A DNA stretch of 64,000 bases from an uncultured Bacteroidota bacterium (GTDB lineage Bacteria > Bacteroidota > Bacteroidia > Chitinophagales > Saprospiraceae), in assembly GCA_937872515.1 (NCBI GenBank), contig CALMSX010000025.1, positions 17,089-81,088 on the forward strand, given 5' to 3'. Shown piece after piece: positions 19,101 through 27,557 of this stretch. Each line of letters starts with the position of its first letter. Position 1 is the first letter of the stretch. The position numbers and the translations under genes are program-made. Below the pieces are notes generated by a model, which was not told where the DNA came from, ran no database searches, and worked only from the letters and a program-made list of their open reading frames with translations.

Positions 19101-19409
19101 AAGCCCTGGTTAGAGAAAATACACTCTTATTCACAAGAGGCAGCCAATCTAAAAACATCCATCTTTGGTGATGTAACCAAAGCCAGAAGAGAATTTGAAA
19201 CGGCTCCAACCTTTAATGATCGGATTGGGAATATTGCTTATTCACTTTGGAATTCAACGGCTGCTGTACCAGGTGCCGCTGCTGAGTCATTAAAAATAGC
19301 AGAAAAACAATTTTTGATGTACCAGCCTCAGGTCAGTCAGCTCCATCAAAAAGTGGAAAGCCTGATCAGAGATGTTGAAAAAGCAGGAGGACCTTATATA
19401 GGCAGATAA
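16116..19409 (+). CDS. Sortilin/VPS10-like BNR propeller protein, secreted
   Basis: 1097 residues (an ATG at 16128 would give 1093). A signal peptide ends at 'LTLFAQ'. Residues about 50-750 form a large propeller with many Asp-box-type repeats (S/T-x-D-x-G-x-x-W): 'SMDGGKSW', 'STDGGISW', 'STDGGATW', 'SVDRGASW', 'TTDGGKNW', 'TADGGKTW'. The family is often annotated as a glycosyl hydrolase, but no catalytic residues can be pointed to. A charged Lys/Glu-rich segment follows near 815-840, then a beta region and a helical C-terminus (about 960-1090). No obvious sorting domain is present, unlike its paralogue at 24459-26936. It is followed after 11 bases by a serine hydrolase, probably in the same operon. 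Confidence 0.83.
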   Translation: MITTMRRTALFSVCLLLSLTLFAQKEKAKNSKKTNEVVAEKALPSSHFAGLSFRSIGPAVTSGRIADFAVNPSNHSEYYVASASGGVWKTTNKGVTFEPLFDGEGSYSIGCVTIDPSSHTTVWVGSGENNNQRSVAYGDGVYKSMDGGKSWKNMGLKNSEHIAEIVVHPTQSNIVYVAAYGPVWSEGGDRGVYKSTDGGISWTCVKSVSAYTGCNDLVMDPRDPNVLYAAFHQRMRKVYTYIGGGPESALYKSTDGGATWTKLEGGLPAGDIGRIGLAISKVNPDYLYAVVEANEGRGGIFRSVDRGASWEKRSGTYTSGNYYNEIECDPKILDKIYITDTYYKVSYDGGKTVKNLGEINKHIDNHAIWVDPSNGNHLLVGCDGGIYETYDHAATWDFKSNLPVTQFYKVSTDNDYPFYNVHGGTQDNLSLAGPSRSSSANGIVNSDWIVTSLGDGFETQVDQSDPNIIYAQSQYGGLVRFDKRNGEYLPIKPIEGENEAAYRWNWDAPLLISKFDNKKLYFGANKVFRTDDQGNTWKAISPDLSRQIDRNKLEVMGKIWSVDAIAKNGSTDIYGQTTSIAESPLDQNILWVGTDDGLLHLTTDGGKNWTKFDNLPGVPAQSYVHQVIASQHEKNTAYVCFNHHRYGDFKPYVLKTADGGKTWTSISSDLPERGSVYSIAEDHIDTKLLFVGTEFGCYFTYNGGSNWVALKSGLPTIAVRDIEIQRRENDLVLATFGRGFYILDDYSPLRFATKEKFEKDCVLFPSKEGLMYIERLPLGLRDKGHLGSSYFTTPNPKPGVEFTYFLKEDAKKLKEKRKEREKKAYENKEKVYYPSIDSLRMEDNQADPFLLLTITDASGNVVRHLKTSAKKGMHRIKWDYRYALFTPVQNRYTPGPDELFGSEDAGHLAMPGKYTATLQKVEDGQMTILGEAINFECKLWNNGSLQTKDMATNVAFYQKVSNMIKSSHEMNDQLGSIESKLKNVQASVLDMPSQVKPWLEKIHSYSQEAANLKTSIFGDVTKARREFETAPTFNDRIGNIAYSLWNSTAAVPGAAAESLKIAEKQFLMYQPQVSQLHQKVESLIRDVEKAGGPYIGR

Positions 19410-19420
19410 AAGAATAACAA

Positions 19421-20941
19421 ATGATAAAAATAATTCAGGTAACAATTTGTTTCTTTTTGCTCAACTGCCTGAGTGCCCAGCCTGCTTTTGTCAAAGATAG
19501 TCTCCATAGTTTCATTCTTAAAGGGATGAAAAAGTGGCAAATACCAGGTCTTTCCGTGGTGGTAGTGAAAGACGGAAAGGTGGTCATAAAAGAAGGATTT
19601 GGAGTCAGGAATTTGGAAACAGGCGAGAAAGTTGACGCGCATACATTATTTTATATAGCGAGTAATACCAAACTTTTTACGGGTATTGCGCTGGCAAATC
19701 TGGCTTATGAAAAAAAGCTCAGTCTCAACGATAAGGTCACCCAATATTACCCCTGGTTTCAGTTATATGATAAAACCAGTACTTCATTGGTCACCATCAA
19801 AGACATGCTCACTCACCGCATAGGGACAAAGACCTTTCAAGGAGACCTTACCTTTTGGAATTCCAAACTGAAAAGGGAGGAGATCATGAAAAAGATGCTT
19901 TTGCTCAAACCTTCGCAAGGGTTCAGAGAAGCATATGGATATTGCAATAGTTGTTATCTGGTTGCTGGTATGGTAATCCCAAAAGTTTCCGGACAGACAT
20001 GGGAACAATACATAGAGGAAAAATTATTGCTTCCTCTTGGCATGGATGAAAGCAAAGCAAAAAGTAATGAGTTATGGAAAACAGCCAAAAACATGGCTGC
20101 TCCTTATACAACTGCGTACACAGACACTTTGATGAGGGTTCCTTTTGATCAATGGGACAACCTGGGACCGGCGGCTTCTATATTGAGCAATGTGGACGAT
20201 CTAAGCCATTGGTTGTTGTTTCAATTGGACAGTGGGAAATATGAAAACAGGCAGATATTGCCTTGGAGTGTTTTGCAACAAACACGCGATGTACAAATTT
20301 CAACTGGAAGTCGAAAATCAGCGGCCCTGCCGGTTCATTTCAGAGGATATGGCCTGGGACTTAGTGCAGCCGATTACAATGGATATCAGGTATATTGGCA
20401 CACTGGTGGAGCAGCTGGTATGGTTAGTAATGTATGTTTTGTACCAGAATTGGATTTAGGCATTGCAGTCTTGACCAACAACGACAACCAGAATTTTTTT
20501 GAAGCTTTGCGTTATCAGTTGTTGGATGCCTACACGGGCCTTACTCCCTATGTCAACAGAAGTGAACAATTTTGGCCTGGACAGGAGGAGGGAATGAAAA
20601 CCCAAGTAGCTGAAATTGCTGCATTCAGGGCAAGGGTTAAAAGTTACCAAGACCAACCGATTGATTTAAATAAGTACAATGGTAAGTACTATAACGAATT
20701 GTACGGAAACATAGAAGTCAACACAATCGACAGTGGGTTACTCATTAAATTTAGCCAACATCCTGATTTACAGGGCCGTTTAGAATATATGGGCAACGAT
20801 GAATGGTTGTTGAGTTATAACAACATAGAATATGGCATCTATGCCACTCGATTTGATTTGAAGAAGGGTAAACCCAAAAGTATCCGCATCAAGGTAAATG
20901 ACTTCATCGAATACGATGAATACATCTTTAAGAAAGACTAA
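19421..20941 (+). CDS. Serine hydrolase of the beta-lactamase/PBP4* family, exported
   Basis: 506 residues with a signal peptide ending 'NCLSAQ'. The penicillin-binding fold motifs are all present: SxxK as S81-N-T-K84, YxN as Y174-C-N176, and the third box as HTG at 327-329. The family contains class C beta-lactamases, D-aminopeptidases and esterases; the C-terminal beta domain (about 410-506) is typical of the non-lactamase members. It probably acts in the periplasm on a peptide or ester substrate; antibiotic hydrolysis cannot be deduced. It shares a likely operon with the propeller protein upstream and ends at a strong hairpin terminator. Confidence 0.87.
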   Translation: MIKIIQVTICFFLLNCLSAQPAFVKDSLHSFILKGMKKWQIPGLSVVVVKDGKVVIKEGFGVRNLETGEKVDAHTLFYIASNTKLFTGIALANLAYEKKLSLNDKVTQYYPWFQLYDKTSTSLVTIKDMLTHRIGTKTFQGDLTFWNSKLKREEIMKKMLLLKPSQGFREAYGYCNSCYLVAGMVIPKVSGQTWEQYIEEKLLLPLGMDESKAKSNELWKTAKNMAAPYTTAYTDTLMRVPFDQWDNLGPAASILSNVDDLSHWLLFQLDSGKYENRQILPWSVLQQTRDVQISTGSRKSAALPVHFRGYGLGLSAADYNGYQVYWHTGGAAGMVSNVCFVPELDLGIAVLTNNDNQNFFEALRYQLLDAYTGLTPYVNRSEQFWPGQEEGMKTQVAEIAAFRARVKSYQDQPIDLNKYNGKYYNELYGNIEVNTIDSGLLIKFSQHPDLQGRLEYMGNDEWLLSYNNIEYGIYATRFDLKKGKPKSIRIKVNDFIEYDEYIFKKD

Positions 20942-20951
20942 GTGATAATAA

Positions 20952-20987
20952 AAAGACCTTGCCTCATGTTATTGTGGCAAGGTCTTT
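20952..20987. terminator. Perfect 12-bp-stem hairpin between convergent genes
   Basis: AAAGACCTTGCC (20952-20963) pairs perfectly with GGCAAGGTCTTT (20976-20987) around a 12-base loop. A/T flanks on both sides give U-rich tails in both directions. It sits 11 bases after the serine hydrolase stop and can also serve the convergent gene ending at 21039. Confidence 0.85.
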
Positions 20988-21038
20988 ATCCAATTTTAAA
21001 ATCAGCTTTGGGCCGACAGATAATTTATCTTGAGGTCG

Positions 21039-21608
21039 TTAGTCCACCTTTTTGTATAGCTGTGCTGGTCCTCCCATGCAAAATCCGTTGTTGAAATCTC
21101 TGCCCAACATACCGGTAACTTCGGGGCCCGGATCAACACCATTGTTAAACAACCTGACACCTTTAATGTTGTCAGTGGTGATGTTTAATGTGAATAATTT
21201 AATTTTATCTCCCTGGTTGACATCATTGTAGAATGAAGACGGGAACAAAACCGGACGGACAGCATAAAAATCATTTTTAGGACTGGGCATAGGGGCAATC
21301 AGTGGTTTTACCAACTCCCAAATGAGGGGTTTGGTTCCTTTGTATTGCTGGTTGTCCTGAAACGGGTTATGGTTTTGAACAACTTCAACCATGGCCCCTG
21401 TTGGAACGATGATGGACACCTGAGAATTGAATTGAACCCTGTGGCGAGTAGTGGTTGCACTGCCTTCTAATACGACAAGGTAAACATCAAAGTGTTTTTC
21501 CTTTTCATCGTAAACCAGTTCATAATTTGCTGCTAGTACCTGTGCCTTTAAAGCCGGGTAGCTCAATCCAAAACATAAAAGAAAAAACAAACTTAGTTTT
21601 TTAATCAT
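21039..21608 (-). CDS. Exported hypothetical protein
   Basis: The ATG at 21608 is chosen because it begins a clear signal peptide (MIKKLSLFFLLCFGLSYPALKAQ); longer in-frame starts run into the promoter box. 189 residues, all beta: 'YELVYDEKEKHFDVYLVV', 'HRVQFNSQVSIIVPTGA', 'GDKIKLFTLNITTDNIKGVRLFNNG'. The pattern resembles the N-terminal cohesin-like domain of large Saprospiraceae surface proteins, here alone and without a sorting domain; this resemblance is from memory. Function unknown. Confidence 0.65.
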   Translation of the reverse strand: MIKKLSLFFLLCFGLSYPALKAQVLAANYELVYDEKEKHFDVYLVVLEGSATTTRHRVQFNSQVSIIVPTGAMVEVVQNHNPFQDNQQYKGTKPLIWELVKPLIAPMPSPKNDFYAVRPVLFPSSFYNDVNQGDKIKLFTLNITTDNIKGVRLFNNGVDPGPEVTGMLGRDFNNGFCMGGPAQLYKKVD

Positions 21609-21694
21609 GTTACTTAAAATTTTGATGTTAAAACGAAAAGAAATGATGTTGGTATCACAAATGGAAAATGAAATGCTCATCTCCACCTGATGCA

Positions 21695-21702
21695 CAAAGA
21701 TA
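21695..21702 (-). promoter_or_regulatory. -7 box (TATCTTTG) upstream of the hypothetical gene
   Basis: Exact TAnnTTTG on the minus strand, giving a leader of about 80 bases before the ATG at 21608. No TTG at the right distance upstream. The region 21703-21850 upstream is extremely A/T-rich and holds short perfect dyads, for example AATACAA/TTGTATT and ATTCTTT/AAAGAAT. Confidence 0.4.
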
Positions 21703-21852
21703 ATAAGTTGATCTTATATATTAATATTTCTCATATATTAAATAAATTATTCTTTTAAAGAATACAAATATTATTGTATTTCAGTTATTTAAATATATGA
21801 TATTTATTTAATAAATGTAAATTACGAGAAAATTGACTATATAATACAAATT

Positions 21853-24306
21853 TTACACAAAAGCCATGAGTACATCGGCAAAGACCCCTGCGGCTGTCAC
21901 CTCGGCTCCTGCACCCGGGCCTCGGATGATAATGGGTCTGATTTTATATCTTTCTGTGGTAATAACAAACAAGTTGTCGCTGCCATCCAGGCTATAAAAA
22001 GGGCTAGTACTATTGACAGAACAAATATCAATGCTGGCCTTTCCATTTTCCATGGTTCCAATATATCTCAAGACCTCTCCTTTCTGCGCAGCTTCTGCTG
22101 CCAGTTGTGACATTACCTGATCAATGGAGGGAAGCTTTGCGAGAAAACTGCTGACGTCAGGAGCTTGCATCAATTCATCGGGTAATACAGCTTTTAAGTT
22201 CACATCAGCCGATTCGATGTCATAACCGCTTTCGCGAGTGAGGATAATAATTTTTCTCCTCACGTCGGCACCACTCAGGTCTTCTCTTGGGTCGGGTTCT
22301 GTATATCCCAATTCTCTGGCTTTCAGTACCAGCTCACTGAATTGTACCTCAGGTGCAAATTGATTAAAGATAAATGAGACCGATCCTGACATAACGGCCT
22401 GGATCTTGAGGATTTTATCACCACTATTGATTAGGTTTTGAATGGTGGAAATGACCGGTAAGCCTGCACCCACATTGGTCTCATATTTAAAGAAAATCTT
22501 TCTGTCAGCCGCCAGTTTTTTGAGTCTCTTGTATTCTTCGTTACTGGCAGAGGTAGCAATTTTATTAGGCGTGACCAATGATATATTGGAGGAAAGTATT
22601 TCGGCATACAGCGCCGGTATACTGCCATCAGCTGTATTATCAATAAACACACTATTGGATAGATTCATTTCTTTCATGCTTTCCACAAAACGCGGAATAT
22701 TGGCTTCAATGCCGTGTTGATCCAGACTATCCTTCCAGCCAGATAGATTTACCCCTTCTTCATCAAGAATCATCTTTTTGGAATTGGAAAGTCCCACTAC
22801 ATTGAGCTCCAGTTTGAACTGATCAATCAATTGTTGGCGTTGGTTTTTTAATTGTTCAAGAAAGGCAGAACCTATCAGGCCGGTGCCAACGATGAACAGG
22901 TTAACCCTTCTGTTGTCAGAAAGAAAAAAAGAGTCATGGATCATGTTGAGAGCCTTGGCTTCATCTTTTTTATCGATGACAAAACTGATGTTCAATTCTG
23001 ATGAACCCTGGGCAATGGCCGTTATATTGATTCCATTTTTACCCAAAGATTCAAACAATTTTCCAGCTACACCCGGCACATGTCGCATGCCCTCTCCTAC
23101 TACAGCCAGTACACATTTTTCTTTTTCAATTTGTGGGCTATCTACCAAAGCGGCCTCCATCTCTTTGATAAATTCCTCCGCAATAGCCTGACTGGCCTTT
23201 GCCGCATCGGATTGAGATACAGCAAAACAAATACTGTGTTCTGAAGAGGCCTGGGATATTAGGATGACATTGATTTTTGCCTTTCCTAAGGCACCGAATA
23301 ATCTGGCAGATACACCCGGCACCCCGAACAAGCCACTGCCCTGCAGTCTTAAAAGTGCAATGTTGCCTAATGAGGTGATGCCTTTTATTACAGCCTTAAA
23401 ATGGGGATCTGCTTCCTTGTCAATAAGGGTACCAGGAAATGATGGATTGAACGTGTTTTTAATGTAAATAGGAATGCCTTTGTGTAAGGCAGGCTGAATG
23501 GTAGGTGGATAAATCACCTTCGCGCCAAAGTGTGACATTTCCATTGCTTCTGCATAACTCAGAGAAGGAAGGGTAAAGGCCTTTTTTACTTTCCTCGGAT
23601 CACAGGTCAGCACACCATCTACATCTGTCCAAATTTCTAAGGCCTCTGCATTTAAGGCTCCCGCCAGGATGGCTGCAGTATAATCCGAACCACCGCGACC
23701 TAAGGTAGTGGTAAGTCCTCCCACATCCGATGCAATAAATCCGGTTACAATTTGTAAGGTCCCGGGCTCTGAGGCGAAGTGATCTCGAATCAAACCATCC
23801 GTAATTCCAAAATTAACTTTCGCAGACCCAAATTCTTTATTGGTTTTGATTATTTTGCGAGCATCCAGATAGCTAACTTGGTATCCTCTCTGCAAAAGTG
23901 TTTTGGCTATGATAAAATTGGAGTTTCTTTCGCCAAAACTAAGCACATAATCCATAGTCCGGGGAGTGACTTCCATTACCAGGTTTATGCCTTTCAATAG
24001 GTTTAAAAGGTTGTGATGCGTTTCATCTAATTCGGCCTTTATGGATGCAAAACCTTCTTCCCCCAATAAAGCCTCAGCTGCTTCATTGTGCCTGGCTACA
24101 AAATGATGGTATTGACCATAAAAGGTATCTTTGCCCGTGGCAGCCTGATCGCTCATGGCTATCAAACTATCAGTAACGCCACTAAATGCCGAGAATACCA
24201 AGGCCAAACTTTCTCCGGCCTCAATCCGTGGTTTTAGTATTTCAATGATGCCATTGATCCTTTCGGGTGTGCCTACCGAGGAGCCACCAAATTTTAATAT
24301 CTTCAC
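21853..24306 (-). CDS. thrA: Bifunctional aspartate kinase / homoserine dehydrogenase
   Basis: 817 residues from the GTG at 24306, giving the family start 'MKILKFGGSSVGTPERI'. An in-frame TTG at 24330 lies inside a -7 promoter box and cannot be transcribed from it. The aspartokinase domain spans about 1-290 ('FGGSSV', 'TLGRGGSDYTAA', 'IWTDVDGV'). Two ACT domains follow at about 305-460 ('GVPGVSARLFGALGKAKI', 'HVPGVAGKLFESLGKNGI'), and the homoserine dehydrogenase domain covers about 465-817 ('FIVGTGLIGSAFLEQL', 'TSASNEEYKRL', 'GYTEPDPREDLSGADVRRK'). It catalyses the first and third steps from aspartate to threonine/methionine; the ACT domains imply feedback by threonine. No thrB or thrC is adjacent, unlike the common thrABC order. 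Confidence 0.96.
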   Translation of the reverse strand: MKILKFGGSSVGTPERINGIIEILKPRIEAGESLALVFSAFSGVTDSLIAMSDQAATGKDTFYGQYHHFVARHNEAAEALLGEEGFASIKAELDETHHNLLNLLKGINLVMEVTPRTMDYVLSFGERNSNFIIAKTLLQRGYQVSYLDARKIIKTNKEFGSAKVNFGITDGLIRDHFASEPGTLQIVTGFIASDVGGLTTTLGRGGSDYTAAILAGALNAEALEIWTDVDGVLTCDPRKVKKAFTLPSLSYAEAMEMSHFGAKVIYPPTIQPALHKGIPIYIKNTFNPSFPGTLIDKEADPHFKAVIKGITSLGNIALLRLQGSGLFGVPGVSARLFGALGKAKINVILISQASSEHSICFAVSQSDAAKASQAIAEEFIKEMEAALVDSPQIEKEKCVLAVVGEGMRHVPGVAGKLFESLGKNGINITAIAQGSSELNISFVIDKKDEAKALNMIHDSFFLSDNRRVNLFIVGTGLIGSAFLEQLKNQRQQLIDQFKLELNVVGLSNSKKMILDEEGVNLSGWKDSLDQHGIEANIPRFVESMKEMNLSNSVFIDNTADGSIPALYAEILSSNISLVTPNKIATSASNEEYKRLKKLAADRKIFFKYETNVGAGLPVISTIQNLINSGDKILKIQAVMSGSVSFIFNQFAPEVQFSELVLKARELGYTEPDPREDLSGADVRRKIIILTRESGYDIESADVNLKAVLPDELMQAPDVSSFLAKLPSIDQVMSQLAAEAAQKGEVLRYIGTMENGKASIDICSVNSTSPFYSLDGSDNLFVITTERYKIRPIIIRGPGAGAEVTAAGVFADVLMAFV

Positions 24307-24327
24307 TTTGTAATCCTGATTTGAACA

Positions 24328-24335
24328 CAAAAATA
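24328..24335 (-). promoter_or_regulatory. -7 box (TATTTTTG) of thrA
   Basis: Exact TAnnTTTG on the minus strand, 21 bases before the GTG at 24306. It overlaps the alternative TTG start at 24330, so it supports the shorter reading. No clear -33 TTG is seen. Confidence 0.5.
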
Positions 24336-24458
24336 GGACATTCAGGGTGAATTAAGGACTATTTCCCTTTGGTAATGTATCTAGGCACCGGAAACAATGC
24401 TGCAGAAAGTCGAAACAGACCAAAGGCTTTCAAACAAATTTAAAAGAAAAACCCAACG

Positions 24459-26936
24459 TTAAAATTTAAGGAATTTTTGAATCTTATTTCCCGATTTCAC
24501 AAAATAGATGCCAGGCTTATATGCTGAAATGTCGATCGAAGTCGGCTTTTGAAGATGAATTAGGAGCTTGCCCCTGATGTCGTACACTTCAATTGTCTCT
24601 GGGCTTTCTCCTTTGATTTCAATGACATCGTGAGCAACATTAGGATAGACAGACCAAAGAAGAGTGGTTTCTTTGGTGCCGGTTTCCAATCCAACACCAA
24701 TTTGATCCAGGCTAAAAGTTTGGATGCCACGTGCAAAGGTTGCGGCTATCAGCTCATTGTTGACCGGATTATAATCCATATCAAAAACCGGAATCAGGGG
24801 CATATTGCTGCCTAACCTTTCCCAGTTCGCACCAGCGTCGATGGTAATGTAAATACCCCCGTCTGTAGCTACAAAAAGTACATCATCAAGGCCATTTGGA
24901 TAAACAAGTACATCATTGATGGCATAAGGAGGCAGGTTTCCTGCTATAGGAGTCCATGTGGTTCCATAGTTGTCGCTGCTGTAAATATGGGCTGTATTAT
25001 CATTCGCCTTGTATCCCGTAAGTGTTACATAGACACGCGAAGAAAGGGCGGGTGATGCTTTGATTGAGGAAATATATCTGGAGGGCAGGCCGTTGGTTAT
25101 TCTGGTCCAGGAAGCACCTCCATTGGTTGAATTCCAGACCATGGCATCGCTGGTACCGCAATACAATACCTCGGCATCAAGCGGAGATTCACTGAGGCAG
25201 GTGAATTGATGGATCAATGCATTGGATGTTTTGTCAACCAGGTCTTCACTGATTGCCTCCCACAAAGGGATGATGCCTGCGTCTGATTTATAAAATTTAT
25301 CCGTTCCTGTATACATAACATCCTCATTGTGGCTGCTAATAATGTATTGCATGTCCCAATGTCGGCTGCCCGACAAACCTTCTCTGGCTCCAGACCAGGT
25401 ATTACCACCATCTTGAGAAACGGCCAGATTGCCATTTTGAGTTTCGGCATAGATGACTCCCGGATTGTCATTTCTAAAGGCCATTTGAAAACCATCGCCA
25501 CCAAAAATTCTTTGCCAGTTGTTTATGTCAGAGCCATTACCTGAAGAGGTGCCATTGTCCTGGGCGCCCCCATAGTAAAGATCGGGTTGATGCGGATTAA
25601 ATGCCGTTCTATAAAATTGTGTAGTAGGTATATTTTCTATGTCAACCCAATTAGGACTCCAATTTATATTTGTTTTGTATAAGCCTCCATCTGTTGCCAG
25701 ATAGAGGGTGTCATTTCTGAAAATCAAATCGTGTTTATCTGCATGTGGGTTCAGTTCTGCGTTGTCATCATTTACTGAAGACCACAAGTTGGTGTTGGCG
25801 TCATACCGGTAAATACCCACCCCAAGCAAAAAAAGATCATTTTCATCTTTAGGATTGACCCTGATTTTACCAAAATACCAGCCAAAACCTCCCAATGCAT
25901 TATTGGGTAAGCCATTTTCATTGGATTGCGAATGTAGGGTCCAGCTATCGCCACCGTCAACAGATTTATAGATGGCTTCAAGATTTAAGGTGCTGGCGTT
26001 GGTGTATTGCACATAAACAACGTTGGGATTGCTTTCTGAAATGCAAATTCCCATTCTGGTGAAGATGTCATTGGGCAAGCCGTTATTTAGTTGGGTCCAG
26101 TTCAGGCCTCCATCATCGGTTCTGAATACTTTGGCATCGGGCCCTGCCACCAGTGATTTCTCATAATTTCTTACTCTGTTCCAACCGACTGCATACAATC
26201 TATTGGGGTTGGTAGGATGGATAACGATCTCAGAGACCCCGGTGCTGTCATTGATAAATAAAACCTGTTCCCAGGATTGGCCACCATTGGTACTCTTATA
26301 AACTCCCTTGTCCTGATTTTTAAAAAAAGGAGTACCCATGGCCGATACATAAAGGGTGTTAGGTTGATTTTTGGGCATGACAATTCTTGATATAATCCGG
26401 GTTGCCTCCAAGCCCATCAATTGCCAGGTTTGCCCCCCATTTACACTTTTGTATACCCCACCTCCTGCTCTTGGATAGCCGGAAACATTGGGGTCTCCAG
26501 TACCAACATAAACGGTGTTGCCGTCATTTGGGTCAATACAAATACTGCCTATACTTTGCCAGACTTCATTTTCAAAAACAGGAAACCAATTGGCGCCACC
26601 GTCTGTGGTTTTCCAAAGTCCGCCATCTGCAAAACCTGCATAGATGACATTACTTTGCTGGGGATGCATGGCGATGGTATTTATCCTGGCCCCTATGTTA
26701 CCGGGTCCCTGTAATGTCCATGTTCCATCGGTGCGCTGTCCTGCATCCATCTTACGTTTAGCCATTTCATGAGCTTGATCCATCGCCTCATAATCAGGCC
26801 ATAGTGCTGGAAATTGTTTTGCCAGAAAAACGGTTTCAGCTGGTTCAAACTTATATTGCTGTCCTACATGTTCCATCTTTCGCGTACATGAGAAAAACAA
26901 AAGCGCCATAACAAAAACGTGGAAAATGGACTTCAT
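24459..26936 (-). CDS. Sortilin/BNR propeller protein with T9SS type A sorting domain
   Basis: 825 residues. The N-terminus is a lipoprotein-like signal ('ALLFFSCTRK', Cys about 17). A double propeller with Asp-box repeats covers about 70-740: 'TTDGGANW', 'SVNGGQTW', 'STNGGQSW', 'TDDGGLNW', 'SVDGGDSW', 'SQDGGNTW', 'STNGGASW'. The last ~70 residues are a type A sorting domain ('SVYPNVAHDVIEIKG', 'IEVYDIRGKLLIHL', 'KPGIYFVKSG', 'KFLKF'). It is a paralogue of 16116-19409. A lipobox and a T9SS sorting domain together are unusual; the Cys may instead be chance within an ordinary signal peptide. Surface or extracellular location is inferred; no ligand can be named. Confidence 0.85.
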   Translation of the reverse strand: MKSIFHVFVMALLFFSCTRKMEHVGQQYKFEPAETVFLAKQFPALWPDYEAMDQAHEMAKRKMDAGQRTDGTWTLQGPGNIGARINTIAMHPQQSNVIYAGFADGGLWKTTDGGANWFPVFENEVWQSIGSICIDPNDGNTVYVGTGDPNVSGYPRAGGGVYKSVNGGQTWQLMGLEATRIISRIVMPKNQPNTLYVSAMGTPFFKNQDKGVYKSTNGGQSWEQVLFINDSTGVSEIVIHPTNPNRLYAVGWNRVRNYEKSLVAGPDAKVFRTDDGGLNWTQLNNGLPNDIFTRMGICISESNPNVVYVQYTNASTLNLEAIYKSVDGGDSWTLHSQSNENGLPNNALGGFGWYFGKIRVNPKDENDLFLLGVGIYRYDANTNLWSSVNDDNAELNPHADKHDLIFRNDTLYLATDGGLYKTNINWSPNWVDIENIPTTQFYRTAFNPHQPDLYYGGAQDNGTSSGNGSDINNWQRIFGGDGFQMAFRNDNPGVIYAETQNGNLAVSQDGGNTWSGAREGLSGSRHWDMQYIISSHNEDVMYTGTDKFYKSDAGIIPLWEAISEDLVDKTSNALIHQFTCLSESPLDAEVLYCGTSDAMVWNSTNGGASWTRITNGLPSRYISSIKASPALSSRVYVTLTGYKANDNTAHIYSSDNYGTTWTPIAGNLPPYAINDVLVYPNGLDDVLFVATDGGIYITIDAGANWERLGSNMPLIPVFDMDYNPVNNELIAATFARGIQTFSLDQIGVGLETGTKETTLLWSVYPNVAHDVIEIKGESPETIEVYDIRGKLLIHLQKPTSIDISAYKPGIYFVKSGNKIQKFLKF

Positions 26937-27026
26937 AGGTGAAATATGTTTTGGTAAAAATAGAACATCCTTTTTGAAATGTTCTGACTAAATAGTTTAA
27001 AGGTCCGTTGGATTGTAATTCTGGCC

Positions 27027-27452
27027 TTAATAGGAATTGTCCTGGGCAATATCGAGGTATTGAATAGCCCAATTTCCATTGTATTGATGCCAAATAATGC
27101 GGAATATTCCATTGCTTTTTTTATGGACACCATTAATGACAATTTCCTGCGCCATTTTTCCGGTATGATTTGACAGCGGGAGCGCAACGGTTATTTTTTC
27201 CGATTGCATGGAATAGGAAATTATTTCATTGTTGAAATAGGATTTTAAAACCCTTTTGATTTCCTGCCTGCCCTTAACGTCACCGTAGGCGCCATCGCTT
27301 TCAAACATGGACAAAACGGTGTCCAAATCTTTGTTTTTCATGGCTAATTCAAATGCAGTCAGTTTTTGATTGAGTAATTGTTTAATTTCTTCTTCAGTCT
27401 GTAAAGGTCGAAAAGAGAAAAGCAAAAAGACAAAAATCATGGAAAAATTCAT
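27027..27452 (-). CDS. Exported SnoaL/DUF4440-like (NTF2-fold) protein
   Basis: 141 residues from the ATG at 27452. A TTG six codons earlier lies inside the promoter box and is rejected. A short hydrophobic N-terminus (MNFSMIFVFLLFSF) is followed by a cone-shaped NTF2-like fold: 'EIKQLLNQKLTAFELAMKNKDLDTVLSMFESDGAYGDVKG' as helices and first strand (given here by its parts EIKQLLNQ, AFELAMKNKD, MFESDGAYGD), then 'IFRIIWHQYNGNWAIQYLD'. Such proteins bind small ligands or have lost activity; none can be assigned. Confidence 0.72.
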   Translation of the reverse strand: MNFSMIFVFLLFSFRPLQTEEEIKQLLNQKLTAFELAMKNKDLDTVLSMFESDGAYGDVKGRQEIKRVLKSYFNNEIISYSMQSEKITVALPLSNHTGKMAQEIVINGVHKKSNGIFRIIWHQYNGNWAIQYLDIAQDNSY

Positions 27453-27467
27453 GCGCAATTTTTTATG

Positions 27468-27475
27468 CAAAAATA
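27468..27475 (-). promoter_or_regulatory. -7 box (TATTTTTG) of the NTF2-fold gene
   Basis: Exact TAnnTTTG on the minus strand, ending 15 bases before the ATG at 27452. It covers the longer in-frame TTG start, deciding for the shorter protein. Confidence 0.5.
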
Positions 27476-27496
27476 GGGTATTTTGTTAAAAAAGAA

Positions 27497-27517
27497 AGGC
27501 CGGAACTTGTCCGGCCT
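27497..27517 (-). terminator. Intrinsic terminator of the HYR-repeat gene
   Basis: AGGCCGGA (27497-27504), loop ACTTG, TCCGGCCT (27510-27517). On the minus strand the stem is followed by TTTCTTTTTT, a classic U-tract. It lies about 40 bases beyond the stop at 27558. Confidence 0.9.
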
Positions 27518-27557
27518 ATCACTCTCAAATCGGTTTTATCTAGGATGGTAGTTTAAA

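Noticed and set aside
16116..19409. Possible T9SS sorting domain at the end of the large propeller protein
   Set aside because: The C-terminus is helical and charged and lacks the 'YPNP...G.Y...' pattern.
21703..21850. Extremely A/T-rich segment with several short dyads, considered as a replication origin or att site
   Set aside because: No DnaA-box cluster, integrase or flanking direct repeat; it is better explained as an upstream promoter region.
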